From contig JBKEDB010000054.1 in NCBI GenBank assembly GCA_047975195.1, positions 1 to 64,000 on the forward strand: a DNA stretch of 64,000 nucleotides, given 5' to 3'. Below the pieces are notes generated by a model. That model was given only the letters and a program-made list of their open reading frames with translations. It made no database searches and was not told the origin of the DNA. The position numbers and the translations under genes are program-made. How positions within the stretch are numbered: the first letter of the stretch is position 1; every line of letters starts with the position of its first letter. The stretch is from Cumulibacter sp047975195 (GTDB taxonomy: Bacteria > Actinomycetota > Actinomycetes > Mycobacteriales > Antricoccaceae). Of the stretch, positions 16,342 to 23,256 are shown piece by piece.

Positions 16342-17160
16342 CTAGAGCTCCTCGCCGACCTCGATACGGGCGAAGCGGGTAACCGCGACGCCGGCCGCGT
16401 CGAGCACGGCCTTCACGTTCTTCTTCGGGTCCTGCACCGAGGGCTGCTCGTTCAGGGTGAAGTCCTTGAAGTAAGCGTTGACCTTGCCCTCGGTGATCTT
16501 CACGATCGCCTGCTCGGGCTTGCCCTCGCCACGCGCGGTTTCCTCGGCCAGACGGCGCTCATTCTCCACGATGTCGGCCGGGACCTCATCACGGGTGACG
16601 TACCGCGGACGCATCGCAGCGATCTGCATACCAGCGCTGCGAGCGGCTTCGGCGTCGTCGCCGGTGTACTCGACGAGGACCGCGACCTGCGGGGGCAGGT
16701 CCGCCGAACGACGGTGCAGGTACGCGGTGGTCTGACCGTCGAAGCGTACGACGCGGCGCAGCTCAAGGCGCTCGCCGATCTTCGCCGACAGTTCCTGGAT
16801 CGCGGCTTCAACGGTGGTTCCGTCGAGGTCCGTGGCCAGGGCGGCCTCCAAAGAGTCGACCTTTGCCGCGGCAAGGGCGCCGACGACCTTGTCGCCGAGC
16901 GCGATGAAGTCGGCGTTCTTGGCGACGAAGTCGGTCTCGCAGAGCAGCTCGATCACGACGCCGTCCTTGACCGTGGCTAGACCATTGGCAGAGGTACGCG
17001 CGGCGCGCTTGCCGACGTCCTTTGCACCCTTGATGCGGAGCAGTTCAACGGCCTTGTCGAAGTCGCCATCAGCCTCAGCGAGCGCCTTCTTGCAGTCAAG
17101 CATGCCGGAGCCGGTGGTTTCGCGCAGCTTCTTGACGTCAGCGGCTGAGAAGTTAGCCAT
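16342..17160 (-). CDS. tsf: Translation elongation factor Ts
   Basis: A 272-residue EF-Ts. It begins ANFSAADVKKLRETTGSGMLDCKKAL, the N-terminal domain with the TDFV-equivalent ETDFVAKN at about 80-87 that contacts EF-Tu, followed by two core subdomains. It exchanges GDP for GTP on EF-Tu. The ATG at 17160 fits the family N-terminus better than an in-frame ATG five codons earlier. It follows rpsB by 67 bases and is closed by an intrinsic terminator. Confidence 0.97.
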   Translation of the reverse strand: MANFSAADVKKLRETTGSGMLDCKKALAEADGDFDKAVELLRIKGAKDVGKRAARTSANGLATVKDGVVIELLCETDFVAKNADFIALGDKVVGALAAAKVDSLEAALATDLDGTTVEAAIQELSAKIGERLELRRVVRFDGQTTAYLHRRSADLPPQVAVLVEYTGDDAEAARSAGMQIAAMRPRYVTRDEVPADIVENERRLAEETARGEGKPEQAIVKITEGKVNAYFKDFTLNEQPSVQDPKKNVKAVLDAAGVAVTRFARIEVGEEL

Positions 17161-17227
17161 GAGTGGTTGTCCCATCTATCCGCTTCTGGCGGATGTAGAT
17201 CAGATGCTGGTGTAGTCGGTGGACGCG

Positions 17228-18127
17228 TTACTTGGCTTCGGGGGTCTGCGCCGTCGCAGCTTCCGTAGCCGCGGCGTCGCTCGTCGCCGGCGCTTCGGCG
17301 GCCGGGGCGGGCGCTTCTGCGGCCGGGGCCTCAGCGGCGTCGGACTTTCCACCTTCGAGAATTTCGCGCTCCCACTCGGCGAGCGGCTCGTCAGCGGCAA
17401 CGTCGTCACGGTTCGGCTTGTCGTCGCTCTTGCCCGCCGAGGCGCGCTGAATGAGGCCCTCGGCGACGCCATCGGCAATCACGCGAGTAAGCAGGTTCGC
17501 CGAACGGATGGCGTCGTCGTTACCCGGGATCGGGTAGTCGGTCTCATCCGGATCGCAGTTCGTGTCGAGGATGGCGACGATCGGGATGTTCAGTTTCTTG
17601 GCCTCGCCGACCGCGATCTGCTCTTTCTTTGTATCGACGATCCAGATCGCCGACGGCACGCGGGCCATATCGCGGATTCCGCCAAGGGTCTTCGACAGCT
17701 TCTCGCGCTCGCGATCGAGGATCAGCTGTTCTTTCTTGGTCATCACGGTCTCGCCGCCGGTCTCGGCGATCTGCTCAAGCTCCTTGAGGCGCTGCAGACG
17801 CTTGTGGACGGTGCCGAAGTTGGTGAGCATGCCGCCGAGCCAACGGTGGTTGACGTACGGCATGTTGACGCGGGTCGCCTCCTTGGCGATCGCTTCCTGC
17901 GCCTGACGCTTGGTGCCCACGAAAAGGATCGTGCCGCCGTGCGCGACGGTCTCCTTGACGAACTCGAAGGCCTTGTCGATGTACGACAAGGTCTGCTGCA
18001 GGTCGATGATGTAGATACCGTTGCGCTCGGTGAGGATGAAGCGCTTCATCTTCGGGTTCCACCGACGGGTCTGGTGCCCGAAGTGCACGCCGCTGTCGAG
18101 CAGCTGACGCATAGTGACGACGGCCAT
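17228..18127 (-). CDS. rpsB: 30S ribosomal protein S2
   Basis: A 299-residue S2. It begins MAVVTMRQLLDSGVHFGHQT and keeps WNPKMKRF, GTKRQAQEAI, NHRWLGGMLTNF and PGNDDAIRS. After residue about 225 there is an Ala/Pro/Glu-rich tail, common in actinobacterial S2. The ATG at 18127 has AAGGAG seven bases upstream; the frame runs on upstream but without homology. Its transcript probably starts about 200 bases upstream, giving a long structured leader. Confidence 0.97.
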   Translation of the reverse strand: MAVVTMRQLLDSGVHFGHQTRRWNPKMKRFILTERNGIYIIDLQQTLSYIDKAFEFVKETVAHGGTILFVGTKRQAQEAIAKEATRVNMPYVNHRWLGGMLTNFGTVHKRLQRLKELEQIAETGGETVMTKKEQLILDREREKLSKTLGGIRDMARVPSAIWIVDTKKEQIAVGEAKKLNIPIVAILDTNCDPDETDYPIPGNDDAIRSANLLTRVIADGVAEGLIQRASAGKSDDKPNRDDVAADEPLAEWEREILEGGKSDAAEAPAAEAPAPAAEAPATSDAAATEAATAQTPEAK

Positions 18128-18194
18128 GGCCGTTCTCCTTGTCCTGATCGGCCGGCTAGACGCACCGGCGCGATCCTCTATGGTTGTCGGCGCC

Positions 18195-18233
18195 ACCGGT
18201 CGGCAGCGGCCCTGGCGCCCCGACTCGACCGGT
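18195..18233 (-). promoter_or_regulatory. Inverted repeat in the rpsB leader
   Basis: ACCGGTCG at 18195-18202 and CGACCGGT at 18226-18233 form a perfect 8-bp stem around a 23-nt loop in the presumed 5' leader of rpsB mRNA, 68 bases before the start codon. Ribosomal protein S2 represses its own operon in E. coli through such a leader, so an autoregulatory role is possible but not shown. Confidence 0.45.
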
Positions 18234-18325
18234 GTGAGCACCGGACCGTAGAAGAGTCGACCCGCAAGCGGGTCTGGACGCGCGAAGTCGGCCCGCCGGC
18301 AGGAGCCGAACGAACCGCTGCCTAA

Positions 18326-18331
18326 ATAGTA
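18326..18331 (-). promoter_or_regulatory. Candidate -10 element of the rpsB-tsf promoter
   Basis: Read on the minus strand, TACTAT at 18331-18326 matches the TANNNT -10 consensus inside an otherwise very G+C-rich stretch and lies about 200 bases before rpsB. No good -35 is visible. Confidence 0.4.
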
Positions 18332-18558
18332 CGGGATGCCGCCACGGGACGCCGCGCCGGATGAGTGTGGCGCCGCGCGCATCTGCTCGCACGCCATGAG
18401 GTCTCACGGGTGCCGGCACGGAGGGCGCCTGCGCGCACCCCGCGCGCTGCGCGACCGAGTGCCTGTCGCCGCGCGGGAAGGTATCCACAGTGCGGCGTGT
18501 CTTCACAGCGCGACCTTCGCCTATGTGTCGGGCTCACCAGCGATGGTTCGCTCGGCCG

Positions 18559-19524
18559 ATGACATACCCGTTACGCGCCATCCAGAGGGTGCTCGCCGTA
18601 TTGATCGTCGGCGCCATCGCGCTGTGCGCTACGCCCGCACGCGGAGCACCTGGCGTCGATTGGCCACTGTCGCCGGCCCCCGACGTCACCGAAGCTTTTG
18701 ACCTTCCACCACAGCCGTGGCTGCCTGGTCATCGCGGGGTAGATCTTGCTGCGTCTGCCGGCCAAGCCGTACGCGCCGCCGCAGACGGCGTGGTGGCATT
18801 CGCCGGCACTGTAGCGGGCAGAGGGGTGATCTCGATCGACCACGCAACAGTGCGAACGACGTACGAACCGGTCGAGGCGAGCGTGGCTTCCGGCGACGTG
18901 GTGCTGCGCGGACAGATCATCGGGACAGTGATCGCGGGCCATCAGGATTGCTCAGTGGAGGTGTGCCTACACTGGGGAGCCCGACTCGGCGAGCAGTACG
19001 TCGATCCACTGACCCTGCTCACTCCACACGCCGTGCGGTTGCTACCGCTCAGCAGCCAGGAGCCGACACCCGGGTGGGCCGGCCCGAGCGCGCAGCCTGG
19101 TTCTTATCCTCACGGCGCGGGCTATACCACGGTCCATCCGGCACCCGGAGGGATTTTTACCTCGGGCGTCGGCCCGCGTTGGGGCACCTTCCACAGCGGC
19201 ATCGACCTCGCCGCGGAGGTCGGCACACCCGTGTACTCGGCCACGAGCGGCGTGGTCATCGCCGCCGGCGCAGCGAGCGGTTTCGGCCAGTGGGTGGTCA
19301 TCGATCCCGGCACCGACGGTTGGTATCTCATCTACGGTCACGTCGATCAATACTTCGTCGCCGCTGGCCAGCAGGTGACGGCCGGTCAGCAGATCGCCAC
19401 AGTCGGCAACCGCGGTCAATCCACCGGACCGCATCTACACTTCGAAATCCGTAGGGGGCTCTACGGCGGCCAACGTCTCGATCCACAGAAATGGCTGAGT
19501 GAGCGCGGCATCGTCATCGAGTAG
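18559..19524 (+). CDS. Secreted protein with two tandem M23 (LytM-type) peptidase domains
   Basis: A 321-residue protein. Residues 1-30 are a signal peptide (RAIQRVLAVLIVGAIALCATPARGA). A first M23-like domain has HRGVD (His58, Asp62) but CLHWG (Cys136, His138) where HxH is expected, so it is probably inactive. After a linker (about 165-200) a second domain has HSGID (His212, Asp216) and GPHLHFE (His292, His294), the complete zinc set. The single-domain form beside rpsB is usual in actinobacteria (Rv2891 in M. tuberculosis, from memory); the added active-looking domain is unusual. It probably cuts or binds peptidoglycan stem peptides outside the membrane. I chose ATG 18559 because it directly begins the signal peptide. 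Confidence 0.88.
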   Translation: MTYPLRAIQRVLAVLIVGAIALCATPARGAPGVDWPLSPAPDVTEAFDLPPQPWLPGHRGVDLAASAGQAVRAAADGVVAFAGTVAGRGVISIDHATVRTTYEPVEASVASGDVVLRGQIIGTVIAGHQDCSVEVCLHWGARLGEQYVDPLTLLTPHAVRLLPLSSQEPTPGWAGPSAQPGSYPHGAGYTTVHPAPGGIFTSGVGPRWGTFHSGIDLAAEVGTPVYSATSGVVIAAGAASGFGQWVVIDPGTDGWYLIYGHVDQYFVAAGQQVTAGQQIATVGNRGQSTGPHLHFEIRRGLYGGQRLDPQKWLSERGIVIE

Positions 19525-19635
19525 TGGCCCTGCCCTTTGGGCGTGATCCCCGACGTCCCTCGGTGTGATCCCCCCGACGATCGACAGTACGGCGTGGCGC
19601 TGTGCGCGCTACTCGCGTAACCTCAACCGCTGAAA

Positions 19636-19750
19636 CCATCACGACCGGCTGAGGGACAGGCCCTTTGAAGCCGGGGCAACCACCATCGATCGCAAGCCGA
19701 TGGCCGGTGCCAAGTCCTGCGGTGGCCAACGATGGCCGGCCGGAAGATGG
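19636..19750 (+). ncRNA. S-box (SAM-I family) riboswitch
   Basis: The conserved core is easily read: GAGGGACAGGCCC at 19651-19663, TGAAGCC then GGGGCAACC at 19666-19682, and GGTGCCAAGTCCTGC at 19706-19720. P1 can form from CCATC (19636-19640) and GATGG (19746-19750). A P4 arm lies at about 19721-19742. These are the SAM-I consensus elements with a kink-turn strand and SAM pocket. It sits 80 bases upstream of metB, so high S-adenosylmethionine should turn the gene off. SAM-IV is the main alternative, but the order of the core motifs favours SAM-I. Confidence 0.9.
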
Positions 19751-19773
19751 ATTTCGGCTCTGAGCCGATCCTG

Positions 19774-19823
19774 CACCTGGTCGAACGAACCGCATGGCGT
19801 CGTGCCGTTCGATTCGAAAGGTG
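19774..19823 (+). promoter_or_regulatory. Possible Shine-Dalgarno-masking stem of the metB riboswitch
   Basis: CACCT at 19774-19778 is complementary to AGGTG at 19819-19823, the metB Shine-Dalgarno region, and TCGAACG at 19781-19787 pairs perfectly with CGTTCGA at 19806-19812 inside it. Together they form a two-part stem that would hide the ribosome binding site. No T-tract terminator is present, so control is likely at translation. Confidence 0.55.
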
Positions 19824-19830
19824 CCACACC

Positions 19831-21021
19831 ATGAGCAACATCCCCCTCTCCAAGGTGACGCAGTCCGTACGCAGCGGGCTGGAGTCCGACACTCAGCACG
19901 GCGCGGTCATTCCGCCGCTTCATTTATCGAGCAACTTCACCTTCGAGTCCTTCGCGCAACCGCGTACCTACGACTACACGCGCAGCGGTAACCCGACGCG
20001 TGACCTGCTGGGCAACGCCATAGCCGAACTCGAGGGTGCGCATGGCGGCATCATCGCCGCGACCGGGATGGGCGCCATCACCGTCGTCGTACACGCGTTG
20101 CTGTCCCCGGGCGAGAAGATCGTAGTCCCGCATGACTGCTACGGCGGCACCTGGCGGCTGTTCGATTCGTACCACCAGAAGAGCTCGTTCGAGGTCCTGA
20201 CCGTCGACTTCAACGACACCGCTGCGCTGGATAGCGCACTGGCACAGTCACCGAAGGTCGTCTGGATCGAGACGCCCTCCAACCCGCTGCTGCGCATCAC
20301 GGACGTCGCGGACACCGCACGTCGCGCCCACGCGGTCGGCGCGACGGTGGTCGCCGACAACACGTTCCTGTCGCCGTTGCTGCAGCAGCCGATCGCTCTA
20401 GGTTGCGACCTTGTCGTGCATTCCACCACCAAATACCTCAATGGCCACAGCGATGTCGTCGGCGGCGCGATCCTGTCAGCCACCGCCGAACTGCACGAGC
20501 AGATGGCCTACTGGTCCAATACCATCGGCCTGACTGCGAGCCCGTTTGACTGCTATCAGACGCTGCGCGGGCTGCGTACGCTCGCTCCGCGGATGCGCGC
20601 CCACCAGGCGGGTGCCGAGCGCGTTGTCGAGGCACTCAACGCGCATGCGGCGGTGAGCAAGGTGAACTTCCCCGGTCTGGCCGATCACCCCGGTCATGAG
20701 CTGGCGGCGCGTCAGCAGAGCGGGTTCGGGGCGATGCTGTCCTTCGAATTGGCCGGTGGCGAGCCAGCGGTACGGGCGTTCCTGGACGGACTGGAACTCT
20801 TCAGCCTGGCCGAATCGCTCGGTGGCGTGGAATCACTCGTCGCGCACCCGGCCACGATGACGCACGCATCGATGACCGCTGAGGCGCGCGCGGTCGCCGG
20901 AATTTCTGACGGCCTGATCCGGGTATCAGTCGGCATCGAGGATCCCGACGATTTGATCGCTGATCTGTCCGCCGGTCTGGCTCGCGCCCAGCAGGCGGCT
21001 CCGGCGGCCGTCCCCGCCTAA
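19831..21021 (+). CDS. metB: Cystathionine gamma-synthase
   Basis: A 396-residue PLP enzyme of the Cys/Met metabolism family. It follows E. coli MetB closely: VPHDCYGGTWRLFDS, VADNTFLSP, HSTTKYLNGHSDVVGG with the PLP lysine at about 201, and SLGGVESL. MetB joins an acylated homoserine with cysteine to cystathionine; related lyases and O-acetylhomoserine sulfhydrylases share the fold, but the MetB likeness plus the upstream SAM riboswitch favour methionine synthesis. The ATG at 19831 follows AAAGGTG; upstream in-frame ATGs lie inside the riboswitch. A perfect 16-bp hairpin follows the gene. Confidence 0.93.
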   Translation: MSNIPLSKVTQSVRSGLESDTQHGAVIPPLHLSSNFTFESFAQPRTYDYTRSGNPTRDLLGNAIAELEGAHGGIIAATGMGAITVVVHALLSPGEKIVVPHDCYGGTWRLFDSYHQKSSFEVLTVDFNDTAALDSALAQSPKVVWIETPSNPLLRITDVADTARRAHAVGATVVADNTFLSPLLQQPIALGCDLVVHSTTKYLNGHSDVVGGAILSATAELHEQMAYWSNTIGLTASPFDCYQTLRGLRTLAPRMRAHQAGAERVVEALNAHAAVSKVNFPGLADHPGHELAARQQSGFGAMLSFELAGGEPAVRAFLDGLELFSLAESLGGVESLVAHPATMTHASMTAEARAVAGISDGLIRVSVGIEDPDDLIADLSAGLARAQQAAPAAVPA

Positions 21022-21059
21022 CCGGTCACGCTGCCGCGCTCGGGTGTCGGCGGCCGACG

Positions 21060-21095
21060 AAAGGGCGCTACAGCGAACCCGCTGTAGCGCCCTTT
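21060..21095. terminator. Perfect 16-bp bidirectional terminator hairpin
   Basis: AAAGGGCGCTACAGCG at 21060-21075 pairs base for base with CGCTGTAGCGCCCTTT at 21080-21095 across an AACC loop. It lies between convergent metB (+) and xerC (-). The short A and T ends supply U residues on both transcripts. Confidence 0.85.
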
Positions 21096-21109
21096 GTCTT
21101 GGCCGGTCG

Positions 21110-22021
21110 TCAGGAGCGCGGGTGAGCCTGATCGAATGCCGAACGCAGTCGCTCAACTGATACGTGCGTGGAGATCTGCGGGGTCGCCAACGATGCGTGC
21201 CCAAGCAATTCATGGACCGATCGCAGATCGGCGCCACCCTCCAGGAGGTGCGTGGCCGCGCTGTGCCGCAGCCCGTGGGGGCCGATGTCCGGCGCACCGT
21301 CGACGCTTCGCGCGGCACGATGCACGATCCGGCGTACCTCACGTGAATCGATACGTCCGCCACGCGCCCCCAGCAGGAGCGCGCGCCCGCTTCGCGACGA
21401 CACCAATTCGCCTCGACCGTCAGCGAGGTAGGCCCGTAGCGCACGCTGCGCCGGCGTACCGATGGGTACGCTGCGTTCCTTCTCGCCCTTGCCGATCACC
21501 CGCAACAGCGAGCGCGCCTCGTCGAAGGAGTCCACGTCCAGTCCAACGAGTTCGCCCACCCGGATACCTCCGGCGTACAGCAACTCCAGAATCGCTCGAT
21601 CACGCAACGCGATCGCACCGTCGCCCTCGACACCGTCAACGAGATCGGCAGCCTGTTCCTGGTTCAGCACCTCCGGCAGCCGTCGGTGCGTGCCCGCCGA
21701 GGCCAATCGCGGTCCCGGGTCGACCTTGATCAGCCCTCGGCCGGCGGCGTACGCCGTAAACGCCCGCGCGCTAGCGGCACGACGAGACAGCGTGCTGCGC
21801 GCGGCGCCCAGCGTGCGGGACTTCGCGAGCCAGGACCGAAGGACACCCAGGTCGAGGCGACTGATGTCCTCGCCGACCATCAGCGCGAGGTGCTCCAACA
21901 GGCTGCGAGCGTCACCGACGTATGCCTTCACGGTGTGTGCCGACAGCGAGCGTTCCAGGCGCAGCGTTCGCTCGAACGCCGCCAGCGCTTCAGTCATCGG
22001 CTCAGGTAGAGCGCTACTCAC
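21110..22021 (-). CDS. xerC: Tyrosine recombinase XerC-like, catalytic Tyr replaced by Ser
   Basis: A 303-residue XerC homologue in its usual place before dprA. The N-terminal SAM-like core-binding domain covers about 1-100. The catalytic domain keeps Arg154 (GIRVGEL), Lys178 (GKGEKER), His249 and Arg252 (HGLRHSAATHLL) and His275 (LLGHASLAT). The nucleophile position, normally QIYTHVSVERL, reads QISTHVSVERL, so Ser284 (codon TCC at 21172-21170) replaces Tyr. Without it the protein should not cleave dif DNA by the known mechanism; a single A-to-C change would explain it. XerC-XerD normally resolves chromosome dimers. GTG at 22021 is used as start; ATG at 21997 is an alternative. Confidence 0.9.
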   Translation of the reverse strand: MSSALPEPMTEALAAFERTLRLERSLSAHTVKAYVGDARSLLEHLALMVGEDISRLDLGVLRSWLAKSRTLGAARSTLSRRAASARAFTAYAAGRGLIKVDPGPRLASAGTHRRLPEVLNQEQAADLVDGVEGDGAIALRDRAILELLYAGGIRVGELVGLDVDSFDEARSLLRVIGKGEKERSVPIGTPAQRALRAYLADGRGELVSSRSGRALLLGARGGRIDSREVRRIVHRAARSVDGAPDIGPHGLRHSAATHLLEGGADLRSVHELLGHASLATPQISTHVSVERLRSAFDQAHPRS

Positions 22022-22098
22022 CCCATCACCGTGCCCGCGGCTGCAGCACTCGGCAACGTGCCGCGCCGGGCGGGAATCACTTCGTTATACCGACAACG

Positions 22099-23256
22099 TC
22101 ATCGCGACGTCGCCTTTCGGTATGTGCGCCACCTGCCCTCGTATTGTTCAACGAATTGGGAAAGCTCGAGCATCGTCAATGCGCGCAGGGTGTCCGGAAC
22201 GCTCGCCCCAGCCACGACTGCAATGGACTCGGTTGTTGCCGCCCGGCGCGTCGGCACCGCCTCTAAGACTCGGCGGTGCATCGGGTCTAGATCATCACCC
22301 GGCCGACCCGGTCCGCGCTCGAGCGGCAGCAGATCCGTACCACTGAGGCTGGTCGCCTCCAATACGTGCTCTGCGCAGCCGACCGCGAGCGCGGCCTCCT
22401 CACGCAGCATATGCAGGCACCCGTCTGACATCGCTGAGGTGACCGGACCGGGCACAGTCATCACCACCTTGCCCAAATCCCGCGCCCGGGCGGCCGTTGA
22501 TCGGGCGCCCGAGCGCAGCGCGGCCTCAACGACCACGGTGCCTGAACTCAACGCCGCGATGAGACGGTTGCGCACCAAGAAACGGTGGCGCATCGGCGCG
22601 GCTCCCGGTGCCCATTCCGACAGCAGCAACCCGTCCGCGGTAATGCGCTCGAGCAGGCCCGCGTTGGATTTTGGGTAGAACCGATCGATACCGCACGCTA
22701 GCGCAGCGATCGTCACGCCGTTGGCTGCCAGCGCCGCGGCGTGGGCCGCGCGATCGATGCCGAACGCTCCCCCGCTGATCACAGTGACATCGCGATGAGC
22801 AAGGCCGTACGCGATCTGCTCACACACGCTCGTTCCGTACGCGGTAGCCGCCCGAGCCCCGACCAGGGCAACCGAGCGATCAACGAGCGCCGCCAGCCGC
22901 CCACCACCGCGGGCCCAGATCGATAGCGGGGGCACGCAGCCGTCAGCACCGGCCGCCGAGGCGATGCTCATCAACCGGACGCCGTCTGTCGGCCACTCGT
23001 CGTCGCCGGGAATGATCAAGCGCGCACCAACGCGACGTGCAGCATCCAAGTCTCGCTGACAGCGGTCCTCCCCCGCCCGGGCACCGCACAATCGCTGCAG
23101 CCGACCCGGTGCCCGACCGGCCGCAAGTTGCGCGGCCACCTCGACGGCTCCTTGCGATTCGACGTACGCCCACAACGCGTACTCTCCCGGCTCACATGCG
23201 CGACTGAGCCATGCGAGCGCAGCACGCTCGCTGCCGTCGCCCACATAGCCACTCAT
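22099..23256 (-). CDS. dprA: DNA-processing protein DprA
   Basis: A 385-residue DprA/Smf protein. The Rossmann core is marked by LVGARAATAYGTSV, VISGGAFGIDRAAHAAA, ALACGIDRFYP, LSEWAPG and RNRLIAALSSGTVVVEA, followed by a C-terminal winged-helix-like segment. DprA binds single-stranded DNA and loads RecA during natural transformation; in actinobacteria without known competence its role is less clear. It overlaps the yifB gene by four bases, in the conserved yraN-yifB-dprA-xerC order. Confidence 0.95.
   Translation of the reverse strand: MSGYVGDGSERAALAWLSRACEPGEYALWAYVESQGAVEVAAQLAAGRAPGRLQRLCGARAGEDRCQRDLDAARRVGARLIIPGDDEWPTDGVRLMSIASAAGADGCVPPLSIWARGGGRLAALVDRSVALVGARAATAYGTSVCEQIAYGLAHRDVTVISGGAFGIDRAAHAAALAANGVTIAALACGIDRFYPKSNAGLLERITADGLLLSEWAPGAAPMRHRFLVRNRLIAALSSGTVVVEAALRSGARSTAARARDLGKVVMTVPGPVTSAMSDGCLHMLREEAALAVGCAEHVLEATSLSGTDLLPLERGPGRPGDDLDPMHRRVLEAVPTRRAATTESIAVVAGASVPDTLRALTMLELSQFVEQYEGRWRTYRKATSR

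Larger units (their letters stand above)
18128..18558. other. 431-bp divergent region between rpsB and the M23 peptidase gene
   Basis: No gene is credible here. The left half contains the rpsB leader, with an 8-bp stem at 18195-18233 and a TACTAT -10 candidate near 18326. The right half must hold the promoter of the M23 gene; I found no clear promoter there. The open frames crossing it are high-G+C artefacts. Confidence 0.6.
19525..19830. other. 306-bp spacer holding the metB leader
   Basis: Between the M23 gene stop and metB. It contains the S-box riboswitch (19636-19750) and its downstream folding segment. The first 110 bases should hold the metB promoter; no clear hexamers were recognised. 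Confidence 0.6.

Noticed and set aside
18128..18397. N-terminal extension of S2 by about 90 residues
   Set aside because: The extension has no S2 likeness, and the ATG at 18127 has an excellent AAGGAG site and family start.
19732..19830. Upstream in-frame ATG for metB giving 33 extra residues
   Set aside because: It lies within the P4/P1 part of the riboswitch. The MetB family start and ribosome site fit ATG 19831.
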